From assembly GCF_016801865.2 (NCBI RefSeq), contig NC_068939.1, positions 130,750,355 through 130,814,354 on the forward strand: 64,000 bases of DNA. The letters are read 5' to 3'. This document shows, piece by piece, positions 35,561 to 46,664 of the stretch. Under the pieces are notes generated by a model. The model saw only the letters and a program-made list of their open reading frames with translations, did no database searches and was not told where the DNA came from. Each line of letters begins with the position of its first letter. Within the stretch, counting starts at the first letter, position 1. A program made the position numbers and the translations under genes. This DNA is from Culex pipiens pallens. Taxonomy: Eukaryota; Arthropoda; Insecta; Diptera; Culicidae.

Positions 35561-36768
35561 TTAACGGTAAATATTTTAAAAAAATATAAAAAAAAACTAA
35601 CAGCGTGCGCGTGAAATTCGTGAAATTCCACAATTTCCGCGAAATCCCGGGAAATTCTAGGATTTTCAGAAATCCTTGCCAAACATAAAAAAACACATAT
35701 TTTATTGTGGTTGTGGTTTGGTTGAGCGTTTTAGCAGAATGCATTACTATGAATACAAAGAGACGGGTTGTTCCTTTTAATTCCGCTATATATTTTTAAT
35801 ATCTTGACAGATACGTATTTCATATTTTATCCTCAAAGGTTTTAAAAGTAAATTTGGCAAAAAATAAGTTTGCTTAAATCTTTTTTTATTTAAAAAATTA
35901 TTTCGTTTATTTTGGCAATTTAAATGAAATTTGGCATTTTAAAGCATTTTTAAAATTTTGAGCTTTGAAAAATTGGATATACACCCGTAGAATTCAAGTA
36001 TTTTTTAGAAGACTTCATTGATATTTTATATTTTTTTTCAGTGTATTCTGTTACTTGAAAAGCATAAAAAGTATTTAAATATAATTTTTGTTACACTTGT
36101 ACCACGATTTCGCTCGTTCAATTTTTTTAGAATATCAGTGTAATTTTTATGTACAGTTCAGCAAAGAGTTTTTTTTTTCACCGTTCATTCAAACTCTGTT
36201 TGTTCAAGATTAAATAACTATGGCTTTACAATATAATTTTATTTGAAAAAAACAGCCATCTTCTGCAAAATGGTAGTTTTTTTAATCCCTCAAAATTTTC
36301 ACGAAACTTAATGGTTCCATGAAACTGGAAATTTTCAGCTTGAAAAAGTTTGTTTTTTCTTCATATATATATAATTTCTTAATATATAATTAAATGTACA
36401 AACCGGTTGTTTAACAAAAGATTTTATAGGGTATTACAGAATTTTTCACGTTTTTGTGTTTTCGAATCGTGGTCCCCGTGGAAATTGCACTTTTTTGGCG
36501 TGAAAAATCACTAAGCCTAATAACATCATTTGATTTTCTACCAAAAAAAAAAATCCAGCCTTTTCAAAAGTTTACTAATGATTTTCAAATTTAGTTATAA
36601 TTTTTCTTAAAGAGCTTTTTTTCATTTTTCTCGCAATCAAAACTTTAAGAAACTGTTTCTCATCTAAGCAATCAGCAGTCCGACCAAAGTAGTTTTGGGT
36701 GCGGCTTATTGTAAAGTGATTTTTCTTAGCAAATTTGGTTATAATTTTGATTAGGCTGTGTTTTTCAC
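35561..36768. other. AT-rich DNA with remnants of a GGGCTAG-type element
   Basis: 35605-35660 (GTGAAATTCGTGAAATTCC, GCGAAATCCCGGGAAATTC) and 36440-36525 (GTGAAAAATCACTAAGCCTA end) resemble subterminal words of the element at 18822-20729. Otherwise nothing seen. Confidence 0.4.
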
Positions 36769-36770
36769 TA

Positions 36771-36986
36771 CCGTCATCTGGGGTGATTCGGGACACATGG
36801 GGCGAATTGGGTCAGCCGTTTTTAGCAATGTTGCAGCCTAATATTTTGAAATTTTTGAGTGGTTTTGGTTAGACCAGAGTCGGAGCAAAAAAATGTGTGC
36901 ATTAATTTCCAAATTTGAAGCTTTAAAGTGTTCTTAAACGTGCGTTCCCTATTCAGACTGGTGTCCCGATTCGCCACAGTTGACGG
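36771..36986. mobile_element. TA-flanked CCGTCATCTGGGG MITE, 216 bp
   Basis: Left CCGTCATCTGGGGTGATTCG and right CGATTCGCCACAGTTGACGG are inverted, with TA at 36769-36770 and 36987-36988. Terminal bases resemble those of 28084-28699. Confidence 0.8.
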
Positions 36987-36989
36987 TAA

Positions 36990-37215
36990 CATTTCCTATC
37001 TTTTTGTTAAAAAAAAGTATGCAGTAATGTCCTGTATTGAAATTGAAAAAGGGACAGAAAAAACTGAAAAGGCAAAAGGTAAAGATAGGAGATGTTAGAA
37101 TAAGCAAAAAACTTGAAAAAAAAAAAAATAAACTAAACAAAGTAAATGCAAATAAAAATAACAAAAATAGAACAAGAAAAAACATAAAACAAGACCAGTC
37201 AAGTTTTTTTTTTCA
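36990..37215 (-). repeat. Family Y fragment
   Basis: AAGTATGCAGTAAT, AAACTAAACAAAGTAAATGC and AGAACAAGAAAAAACATAAA follow the order of 21180-21480. The lysine-rich start of a long frame here comes from this repeat. Confidence 0.65.
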
Positions 37216-37518
37216 AAATCGTTTGTTCGAGATTTCAAGAAAAAGTAAACAAACTGCCACCACTTCTTTATCAGCAACGTTTGCTCCTCCCACGCTTCCT
37301 GACTCTTGCTCGCGCAGGTGGTTACATTGTTTATTCGTGTACGAAAAGTGGCATGAATGTATTAATGCAGCCAACACCCTTGCACCCGTTTTGTCACCGA
37401 GCGGCGAAAAACAACACACGCAAGAAAAAAAGAAAAGAGTCCGTTGTAGTTGCAAAGAATTTTCCTCGTCGCGCCGGAATTTATATGTCTACATTTGGTC
37501 GGGCATAAATGTGCGAAT

Positions 37519-37535
37519 GTGTGTGTGTGTGTGTG
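37519..37535. repeat. (GT)n microsatellite
   Basis: GT run in low-copy DNA. Confidence 0.9.
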
Positions 37536-37762
37536 CGTGCGATGGAAAGGGGATGTCACCCAGACGAAATCCCAGGAAAATGTCGCTCGTTAGTGGGAGG
37601 AGGGGGTGCAGGAGGTCGTCGGTCGCCGGTGATTGCGTTCATTTGAATGAGAAATGAATTTAATAAACAGCTGAAATGTGTTGGTAATACAAATAAACTG
37701 CGACGGTGGATGGGGAAAGGATTATTGCATTATCCCTTTCTGTACCGGAGGAAGGACAGCAA

Positions 37763-37780
37763 GGGGGGGGGGGGGGGGGG
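37763..37780. repeat. G18 homopolymer
   Basis: Eighteen consecutive G on the plus strand; length should be treated with caution because assemblers misread such tracts. Confidence 0.85.
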
Positions 37781-39071
37781 CAGACACAAATGGACTGGAT
37801 AAAAGAGCAAATTCCAACGATGTCGTCGTGGATGATTCTTCCGGTGTGGAACGGATTTCATCCTGGTAATGCGCATTTTTTTTTTTGTCGTTGTCAGCTT
37901 CACTTTTACTACTTAGTAACGGAGGATAATGCATTCTGAGGAACGGCATTTGCGAATGCCGACGAGTCATGGAGGACACTTTTTACAGTTCGTTACTTCA
38001 CAGTTTTCGAAAAGTGTGAGTTTTTTTTTGTTATTCCGTGTTTTGAACTTTTACAAGGTTTTTTCAAAGTGTTTTATATTCTAGAAAACAATCGATAATT
38101 ACAAAAAAAATTGGAAAAAATAGGTTTGATTACGAGTTTTTTCGATGTTTGTTTGAACATCATTTAAGTATTTTAAAAGCGTTGAAAAAAGAAAAAAAAT
38201 GTTGGAAATTCAAATGACAAGTAAAAATGTAGAAGATACACGGAAAGAAGGTTTATCGTGAATCTTACTAAATTTCGGTTAAAAACCCTAAAAAAATTGG
38301 TTGTTTTTTCAACCACCATTTTTTTTAGCTGGAAATCCTAAAAAAAAGTCCTGGATTTGACAGCTGGATCCAGGTCCTAAAAATGATAAATCTAGCTAAA
38401 TTTTTAGTAAATTTTACTAATTTACAAGCTGGAAAAATGCTGTCAGGCTCAAAAGCTGTATGTTTTGACAAGGTCTGTTAGCTATTTTAGCTAGATTTTA
38501 TGGTATTCTAGGAAGTTTTATAGTTAGCCCAGCGAGTTTTTAGGCTGTTTCAACCAGTTTTTTTGGAATCATTCTCAAAATTTTCCATTGATGGCTGCGA
38601 AGCCAGGTATTTTCACACATCTTTTTAGCTAGTTTAGCTAACTTTGCCACTATTCTTGGTAGGTGTTTTGGTTGGAATAACTAATTTTTCCACTATTTCT
38701 ACAAGTTTTCTTTCAAAAGCCTCCGTTGCTGCCTGCAAAGCACGCATTATTCACCCAGCCTTTTGGCTGATTTAGCTCGTTTCTTTTTTGTTCTTGCTTC
38801 GCTTTTCGGTAAGTCCAGCTAATTTTTTGACTGTTTTAACTGGTAATTTCGAAATCATTTTTAAAAATCCCTTGCTGCCTGTAAAGTTGTTTTTTATTTT
38901 CAAAAAGACTTTTGCTGGTGTAGCATGATTTTCCGCTATTCTTGGTACGTTTTTTGGTAGTCCAGCAAGTTTTTTGGATGTTTCAATAGTTTCCAGGCTT
39001 TTAAACTATGTTATAGTTGATCATCCTAATTGTACGGCTTTGTTGCGATATTCTATTGACAAATAAAAAAA

Positions 39072-39842
39072 ATGAAATACAGTAATACAAAAATACAAAA
39101 ATATAAAAATACAAAAATACAAAAATACAAAAATACAAAAATACAAAAATACAAAAATACAAAAATACAAAAAAACAAAAATACAAAAATACAAAAATAC
39201 AAAAATACAAAAATACAAAAATACAAAAATACAAAAATACAAAAATACAAAAATACAAAAATACAAAAATACAAAAATACAAAAATACAAAAATACAAAA
39301 ATACAAAAATACAAAAATACAAAAATAAAAAAATACAAAAATACAAAAATACAAAAATACAAAAATACAAAAATACAAAAATACAAAAATACAAAAATAC
39401 AAAAATACAAAAATACAAAAATACAAAAATACAAAAATACAAAAATACAAAAATACAAAAATACAAAAATACAAAAATACAAAAATACAAAAATACAAAA
39501 ATACAAAAATACAAAAATACAAAAATACAAAAATACAAAAATACAAAAATACAAAAATACAAAAATACAAAAATACAAAAATACAAAAATACAAAAATAC
39601 AAAAATACAAAAATACAAAAATACAAAAATACAAAAATACAAAAATACAAAAATACAAAAATACAAAAATACAAAAATACAAAAATACAAAAATACAAAA
39701 ATACAAAAATACAAAAATACAAAAATACAAAAATACAAAAATACAAAAATACAAAAATACAAAAATACAAAAAAACAAATATACAAAAATACAAAAATAC
39801 AAAAAAAAACAAAAATACAAAAATACAAAAATACAAAAAAAA
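39072..39842. repeat. Octanucleotide satellite, array 2, about 94 units, opposite orientation
   Basis: AAAATACA units on the plus strand, the reverse complement of arrays 1 and 3. Variants AAAAACAA, AAATAAAA and AAATATAA occur mostly near the edges. Confidence 0.97.
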
Positions 39843-39849
39843 AACTTAC

Positions 39850-41635
39850 AAAAAGTTATTTTGGTTAAATTATAGTAAATTAATGTTAAATTTAAACTAT
39901 GTTTTGCATTTAACAAAGTTTAAATATAACATCGAATTACTTTCACTTAAACAAAATAACTTTACTTTAACCAACTTAATTTAACTTAATTTAACTAAAT
40001 TTAACTTAATTTAACAAACTTTAACATAATTTAACTTAATATAACTTAACTTAACTTAATTTAACTTAATTTAACTTAATTTAACTTAATTCAACTTAAT
40101 TTAACTTAATTTAACTTAATTTAACTTAATTTAACTTAATTTAACTTAATTTAACTTAATTCAACTTAATTCAACTTAATTTAACTTAAGTTAACTTAAT
40201 TTAACTTAATTTAACTTAATTTTACTTAATTTAACATAATTTAACTTAATTTAACTTAATTAAACTTAACTTAATTTAACTTGGTTCAACTTTATTTAAC
40301 TAAATTTAACTAAATTTAACTTTATTTGACTTTATTTAACTTAATTTAACTTAATTTAACTAAATTTAACTTAATTTAACTTAATTTAGCTTAATTTAAC
40401 TAAATTTAACTTAATTCAACATAATTTAACTTAATTTAACTCAATTTTACTAAATTTAACTTAATTTAACTCAATTCAACTCAATTTAGCTTAGTATAAC
40501 TTAATGGAACTAAATTTAACTTAATTCAATTTAACTTAATCAAACTTATTTTAGCTTAATTAAAGTTAACTTAATTTAATTTATTTAACTTAATTTAACT
40601 CAATTTAACTTAATTTAACTTAATTTAACTTAATTCAATTGAATTTAACTTAATTTAACTTAGTTTAACCTAATTTAACTTAATTAAACTTATTTTAACT
40701 TAATTAAAGTTAACTTAACTTAATTAAACTCAATTTAACTGAATTTTACCAAATAACTTTAAATTTAACTAAATTCTACCAAATTAAATTAAATTCAACT
40801 GAATTCTACCAAATGTAATAACATTTGAATAAATGTACTAACATTTACCTATATTCTACTACATTTACCAAAATTCAACTACATTTTTCTAAATATAACC
40901 ATTTTCAACTAAATTTAGCTCAATTTAACTGATTTAATTTAATTTTACGTAATTAAACTTGATTGAAATTAATTTGACATATATTAACTGAATTAAACAT
41001 AATTTCAACTCAATTTTACTTAATTTAACTTTATTTTACTTAATTTTACATAAATTTACTTTACTTTACTTAATTTTACTTAATTTTACATAATTTTACT
41101 TAATTATGCTTAATTTTATTTAATTTTGCTTGATTTTACTTAATTTTGCTTAATTTTACTTAATTTTGCTTATTTTTTTTTAATTTTACTAAATTCAACT
41201 TAACACAACTTAATTTAACCAAATTTGGGCAAATTCAACTAAATCACACAAAAAATAACTAATTTCAACTGAATGTATCTGAATTTAACTAACTTTTGCT
41301 TAATTTAACTATTTTTTTTAAATTCATCTTAATTCAACAAAATTTATTAAAACTTATCTAAATTTTACTTTATTTTACTAATTTAAACGAAATTTAATCA
41401 ATTTTAACGAAATTTTACTAATTTCAACTAAATTTAACTAATTTTAACTAAATTTTATCAATTTAACTGATTTTAACTGAATTCTACATTTTTATTTAAA
41501 TTTTACCAAATGTAACTTAATTTAACTAAACTTAAATTGATTAAACTTAATTTCACTTAATTTCACTTAATTTCACTTAATTTAACTTAATTGAACTTAA
41601 TTTAACTTCATTTCTAACAATATTTAACAATATTT
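39850..41635. repeat. Degenerate decamer satellite (TTTAACTTAA)n, about 1.8 kb
   Basis: Unit TTTAACTTAA is clearest at 40020-40260 and decays outward into AATTTTACTT and AATTCAACTA variants. It abuts the octamer array directly. Confidence 0.9.
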
Positions 41636-42421
41636 ATGGATGTGCTTAAAAGGCATTAGGTACCCTATTTGTTCGGAGCTGTCAAACATTGGTCAATCTA
41701 TGTCTAGACATTCTGTACCCGCCGCCCCACCAGGTGGACAGATGTCCATACAAAAAAGTATACTGTGGACAATCGCCAGCCTCCCCTTTCCCCTGCCAAA
41801 GTGTTCACGTGGTTTAGGGATGCTCCCCCTTTATGTTAAGTACATGTTTTTACCTACGCATCATCCAAACAATAACGAGAGGCTCAACTTCTAACCACTT
41901 TCCCTCAACACAACAAACTTCTCACCTTATCTACTGAAACTTACCTTCAGGTGTCGATCCGCAGAAAACCTTCCAGGCTTTTGATTTATTCACTCACACA
42001 ACACATTCTATCACCTTTTGCACTTGCACTTGCACTCAAACAGCACACATAACCATCAACAAACTTCGCGAACTGAGCGGCTCAAACAGGATCGAACACG
42101 ATACAAGACGATGCTTTGTTTTGGTCTCGAACTGATGACCTGTCAAAAAATCCATGCTGCCGGTTCCAGCTAATTTTTCGGTAAAATTACGCAAAATTGT
42201 GCTGAAACACCATTATTTTTGGTAAAATCTCTCCTGTCATTTTGATTTGGGCTGTCAGTTTTGGAAAGCAAATCAGCAATCAGGGTTAGCTATTTCACCA
42301 ATCCCAGGTTGGTAAATTTAGCTGTAATTTTAGCTGATTCAACAAAAAAAATCACTGTTTCACCAATTTGAAGCCAGCTAATTTGAATTGTTAAATTTTG
42401 GATAGAACTCTTTTCCGTGTA

Positions 42422-43159
42422 CCGTTGACTTCTGTCATCACGATTGGGTAATGACAAACACTTCATCGAACCCAAGCAGTGATCTACTATCAAATTGTCA
42501 GCCTTGCACTGTCGTAAAACCAACTATTCCAATCAAGCCGTAAAGCAAAAGAAAAGCAACATAAAATGTTTTTTCATAGGTTTTCCTCAAGACGTTCGAT
42601 TTTCCCAGCAAACAACCTAGCCTAATGAACCAACCCCCTGAACGCGTTCGAAGAGCCTCACATCTTCAGGATGACTTTTACGGCTGTTGTCTGTGCTGTT
42701 TTTTTTTGGTTGGTCATAATTCTAGGATTTTTACGACATCCCGGAATGAAAGGCGACCAACAAAATACGACTTTGGGCCGTCAAAAGGCACTTCTCCTCG
42801 CGACGTCGTGTGTCCATTATGGTGGTGGTGCTGGTCATTATCCTTTGGGAATATGTTTGCTCGAGTATCCTGAAAGTACTGGATAACAGAAGACACACAT
42901 TTTCGCCGAAATGGTTTCATTACACGCACATATGCCGTGTGTGTGTGTTTGCGGGAATTGATTGGTGTGCACTTAATTCAGGAGATTAGTGTGCTTTTGG
43001 GACCAGTAAGTACAGTAAAATCCCAAATAATTCCGATTTTTTTTTGTTTGACGCATACGGCACTCACGACGTTATTTTTAAGAAAAGGGCAAAAAAAAAT
43101 CTTAGAGGATTCACTTTTAAACATTAAAAATAGTTCCAATAGTTTCCACAAATTCCTCA
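42422..43159. other. Low-copy DNA, no gene supported
   Basis: GC-richer around 42560-42970 with a GTGTGTGT stretch near 42937. Overlapping short frames on both strands, no domain. Confidence 0.4.
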
Positions 43160-43810
43160 ATTTTATTCCGATGCAAATATTTGTCACAGTTTTTGTCCCT
43201 CGGCTCTGGGCGGGGTCGAGGGGGGGGGGCAACAAAAATAAAAAATATAAATATTGAAATCACAAGCCATAGTTTCAACATTTGCATGGAAAAAAAAAAT
43301 TTAAAATGCATTTTACACTAGTTCAGTTGATTTGCAATCATTAGTTTTTAAAAATAGTAAGACTTGAGGAAAACAAAAAAAGCAAAAAAAACATTTTTTC
43401 GATAATAAGGCCGTTGCAAATACTTTTCAAAATTCATGTCGCCCCCCCCCTTCAAAATCGGTCCGAAAAGTCAGGGGGCAAAAAACATATTTTTTCAAAA
43501 AACTTCAAAATTTTTATGGAAAGAAAATTCTAATCAACTGAAAACAATCTAAAATGCATTTTCTTGCGTTTAAAATCATTTTTTGCATGTCTGGGATCGA
43601 TCAAAACTATTAAGAATTTTTGTGAAATTCCGTTGTACAGTAGTGTGAAAAGTTTATTTTATCGACGAAAACGAAAATTTCGTCAATACTTAGATATTTT
43701 GAAAACTAATGTTTGCAAAACAACTGGGCAGGTGTAAAAAGCATTTTAACACACTTTTCTCATTCAAATGTCAGTACCATGGCCTGTAATTTCAATTTTT
43801 TTTTAATTTG
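43160..43810. repeat. Family Z, rearranged copy
   Basis: Two halves in unusual order: 43240-43370 corresponds to the right arm, 43420-43800 to the left arm of the palindrome at 450-1165. Junction carries G- and C-rich runs (43218-43228, 43442-43450). Confidence 0.65.
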
Positions 43811-43829
43811 ATTGAACCTCATTTTTCAC

Positions 43830-44120
43830 ATAATTGAAACTCCAATCTATAGAATGAATTTTCTAACCGAATTGGTGTCTTCGGCTAAGTTTTAGGTAAT
43901 GATGAGGACTATTCAGAGAAAAATAGTAGCATGCAATAAAACTTGCTGATTTCTGATTTTTGAACATTTGTGAAATTTTCTGACTCTATCGTAAAATAAT
44001 ATTTTTGATAATTTGGAATCAAGTTTAACCTTTCAAAGAGGTCAAATGTTCAATATTACGCCATTTTGAAATGTTAGATAGCATAATTAGTTTCTGAGAT
44101 ACTGGTTGGTAATTGGAAAT
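43830..44120. repeat. Family Q fragment
   Basis: TTGGTGTCTTCGGCTAAG, TTCAATATTACGCCATTTTG and AATGTTAGATAGCATAATTAG match diverged family Q words. Confidence 0.5.
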
Positions 44121-44340
44121 AGAAGCCTGTTTGGATAAAATTGGAATGGAGTTTTCTTGTTTCTTTTTCTTTTATTCGCTGTATTTCAGCATCCAGAGGT
44201 CGCTTAGGTAGTTTAATTGGAAATTTCCTCACTTTCTCGAAAAAAATACTTCCTGGAATGGTCAATAGCGTGGCTCACGGATATATGAAAAAGACAAAAG
44301 AGTCCAATTTCGAGTGTCTCAAAAGGAATTTACAAGCACT

Positions 44341-44594
44341 ATACTGCCCATATTCGCATAAATGTCCCATATGCAAAAACAGCAAACTGAGAAAAACGCA
44401 TTTGAAGTTTGTCCCACACATAAGGCTACGTGTTAAGTTTTCACGAAAAAACTGGATTTCCTCCCGATTTCTAGAACAAAGTACTGGAGGTTATAGGCTC
44501 TTTAAAAAGAGCACACGATTTTGAACCAAACTGCATCAATAACTCAAAAGTGATGAAAATGCATATGGGACATTTATGCGATCATGGGCAGTAT
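44341..44594. mobile_element. MITE with about 34-bp inverted ends, 254 bp
   Basis: ATACTGCCCATATTCGCATA on the left; TATGCGATCATGGGCAGTAT on the right, next to TA. CATAAATGTCCCATATGC extends both arms. It overlaps a 127-codon frame (44141-44524) that is therefore rejected. Confidence 0.85.
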
Positions 44595-44619
44595 AGCCCC
44601 AGAAGCTAGCCTGTAATTT

Positions 44620-45115
44620 TGAGCGCATTTAGTATTTGTACTTCCACCATTGACCTGAAATAATGATGGAATTTCAATAAATTTAATTTATTTAATTTTT
44701 ACTTTTTAACTCTTCTTCGAAAAAGTTACACCTATGAAAAAAAGCTATACCCTATGAAATTTTCTCAAATTAGAGGTTTCTTATAGGTTTTGATCCGGGG
44801 AACAACTTTGTAGAACATCGCAAAGCGCTAGGAATAAGACCCGGAAAGATACAGGTGAATTTTTAGTGCACGTTTTAATATTTTTTCCAAACTCCTAAAA
44901 ATTTCCTGTATCTTATCGGTATCAATTCCTAGCGCTTAGCGATGTTCTACAAAGTTGTTTCCCGGATCAAAACCTATAAGAAACCTAAGAAAAAGAAAAT
45001 TTGATATTGAAACTTTCTCTAAGAAGAAATGAAAAGTGAAAATAACCCAAAGTACATTTTTAGACGTTCCATACTACCTTCAGGTCAATGGTGGAAGCAC
45101 TAAACCTAAACCAAA
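44620..45115. repeat. Palindromic element, about 500 bp
   Basis: Centre near 44885. CCTAGCGCTTAGCGATGTTC, AACCTATAAGAAACC and GGTCAATGGTGGAAG on the right are mirrored on the left with few differences. Confidence 0.8.
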
Positions 45116-45195
45116 ATTCTTTTTCAAATTTTCTTTTCTTGATTTGTGTGCACCTATTGCGACGACCAAGATTGTTTACTTTTTGCTCTTTGGTC

Positions 45196-45252
45196 TGACA
45201 GTCTTGGTCTGACAGATTTGGTCTGACAGCTTTATCATGGATTTTGGTCTGG
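45196..45252. repeat. TTGGTCTGACAG short tandem motif
   Basis: Three copies of TTGGTCTGACAG at irregular spacing of about 16 bp, then a decayed TTGGTCTGGTC. Confidence 0.7.
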
Positions 45253-45321
45253 TCTAGGCGAGGGATAGAACACAGCACCTTCCTGAAAATTACATTACAT
45301 ATTTTTAGGATTTTTTGTTAA

Positions 45322-45480
45322 AATGTTAACATCTTCCGAAAATGAACATTTTTGTGCGGCCGGCTCTAAGGGATTGCCTAGAAGCAATTTTGTTTTTAAT
45401 CACGTGCGTGCATCCCTTGTGCATCCCCTTAGAGCTGTCCGCGCAGAAATAGTCATTTTCGAAGCTAACAACTATTTAGC
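45322..45480. repeat. Hairpin-forming inverted repeat, arms about 50 bp
   Basis: TGTTAACATCTTCCGAAAATGA and GGCTCTAAGGGAT on the left pair with TCATTTTCGAAGCTAACA and ATCCCCTTAGAGC on the right. MITE-like. Confidence 0.65.
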
Positions 45481-45739
45481 AAAACATCCAGAAAATATGG
45501 TATCTTCGAAAAAGTTGTTCTAAATTTAATAAAAGTTCTCCATTAGGGCGTCCAAAAAAAAAGGTGGTCAAAACCAGAATCGGTACCACAAATTCTAAAG
45601 TTGTACAACCTAAAAATTTATTTTGCATGTTTTCAACTTTCAACTTCATGTTTAGTGCTTCAAGGACAGAATTAGTGCTCTTCAAATTTCCATACAAACC
45701 TCCATAAAAAATATTGAAACTTACACACTTTTTTTTCAG

Positions 45740-46165
45740 CACTTGCTATCACCAGCCAGAGCACTAAATTCTACAGGTTGAACAATCATAAGTTTAGGCC
45801 AAATCAAAGTATATCTTCAATTTAAAGTCGATTGTTCGTCCCGCTCGTGTGGATCAATCGGACCGCGCACTGGACTCACAATCCGGAGGTCGCTGGTTCG
45901 AATCCTGCGGCGGGGGCTCTAAGATTCTTTGTGTAAATATGGGTATTCGGCGCCGTCGCTCCGTGCCATACTTTCATACACTTAGGAGCCCAGGGCGACG
46001 AAGTCCTTGTCGATAAAAGGAAGACACTAGTGGTTGGTACTAGCAATGGTGGCCGACAGCTTAAAGTCAACTTCGTTTTTCATCACCAGCCAAAGCACTA
46101 ATTCATACAAGTTGTGAAATTGATATATTGCAAAATCAAAGCATATTTTCAACTCCAAATCGATT
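45740..46165. repeat. Diverged about 90-bp direct repeat flanking the SINE
   Basis: 45745-45836 and 46080-46160 share CACCAGCC(A/G)AGCACTAA, ACA(G/A)GTTG, AAATCAAAG(T/C)ATAT and a GATTG end in the same order. Confidence 0.6.
45841..46078 (+). mobile_element. tRNA-Val-like SINE
   Basis: 45841-45915 folds as a tRNA: A-box-like TGGATCAATCGG, anticodon stem CTGGA/TCCGG with loop CTCACAA (anticodon CAC), perfect B box GGTTCGAATCC, outer stem CCCGC/GCGGG. A non-tRNA body follows to about 46078. One T-stem mismatch and the attached body favour a SINE over a working tRNA. No exact target duplication; flanks are diverged copies of each other. Confidence 0.7.
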
Positions 46166-46664
46166 GCCGCAAAAAAAAATAATAATAATATACTTTGATA
46201 TTGACCTAAACTAACAATTTTTTAACTTGTAGGTTTAAGTACTCTTAATTTTAATTGATCTAAATTAACATTTTTTTTAACTTTTACGAATTATTGGTCT
46301 GGCTTGAAAATATACCTTGATTGCCATGTTAATATTATTGTTTTAATTAACTTTAACTTATTAAAAGGGCACAACAAAATTTTATTAAGAAATTTGTATC
46401 GTAGTTTGTATGGTTATTTAAAGAGCACTCAGAGCACTGAATAGCACTATTTTTTCTCTAAATTTTGCCACCAAAACATCCAAAATGGTGGCATGTGTAA
46501 CCTGGCGTGAATAGACTAATTTGATCCTGAGAAAATTTAATCGAGATATGTTAACGTGAAGGTGGTTTGAGAAGGACTAATCAAGAAGGCCGATTTTTAT
46601 GAGAAACGCAACAATGTATTACAAGAAGCAGTATTAAACCTTTTTCTACGATTTTACACTTTGA
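46166..46664. other. AT-rich DNA downstream of the FREP gene
   Basis: Likely holds the FREP 3' UTR (read on the minus strand). TTTATT at 46381-46386 is the only poly(A)-signal-like hexamer noticed. Confidence 0.4.

Larger units (their letters stand above)
37216..38236. other. Low-copy DNA, GC-richer, no gene supported
   Basis: Contains a (GT)n and a G18 tract. The 206-codon frame 37037-37657 begins in a repeat and has no domain, so it is not called. Confidence 0.4.
38239..42419. mobile_element. Candidate 4.2-kb TA-flanked composite element with two internal satellites
   Basis: Ends CACGGAAAGAAGG and AACTCTTTTCCGTG are inverted and each abuts TA (38237-38238, 42420-42421). Both ends carry the same motif vocabulary (TTAGCTAGATTT, TTTTAGCTGATT, GTAAATTTTACTAA). 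The middle is a satellite pair plus about 500 bp of GC-richer DNA (41640-42150). No transposase frame was seen. Short inverted ends alone could be chance; the shared vocabulary supports one element. Confidence 0.55.

Noticed and set aside
37037..37657. 206-codon plus-strand frame
   Set aside because: Its lysine-rich start lies in a family Y repeat fragment and the rest has no domain or splice context.
39001..39916. Open frames of about 270-290 codons
   Set aside because: Octamer satellite array 2 read in several frames.
44141..44524. 127-codon plus-strand frame with CPICKNSK
   Set aside because: The cysteine-containing part lies inside a MITE with 34-bp inverted ends; chance frame.
45841..45915. 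Functional tRNA-Val(CAC) gene
   Set aside because: T-stem mismatch and an attached non-tRNA body indicate a SINE.
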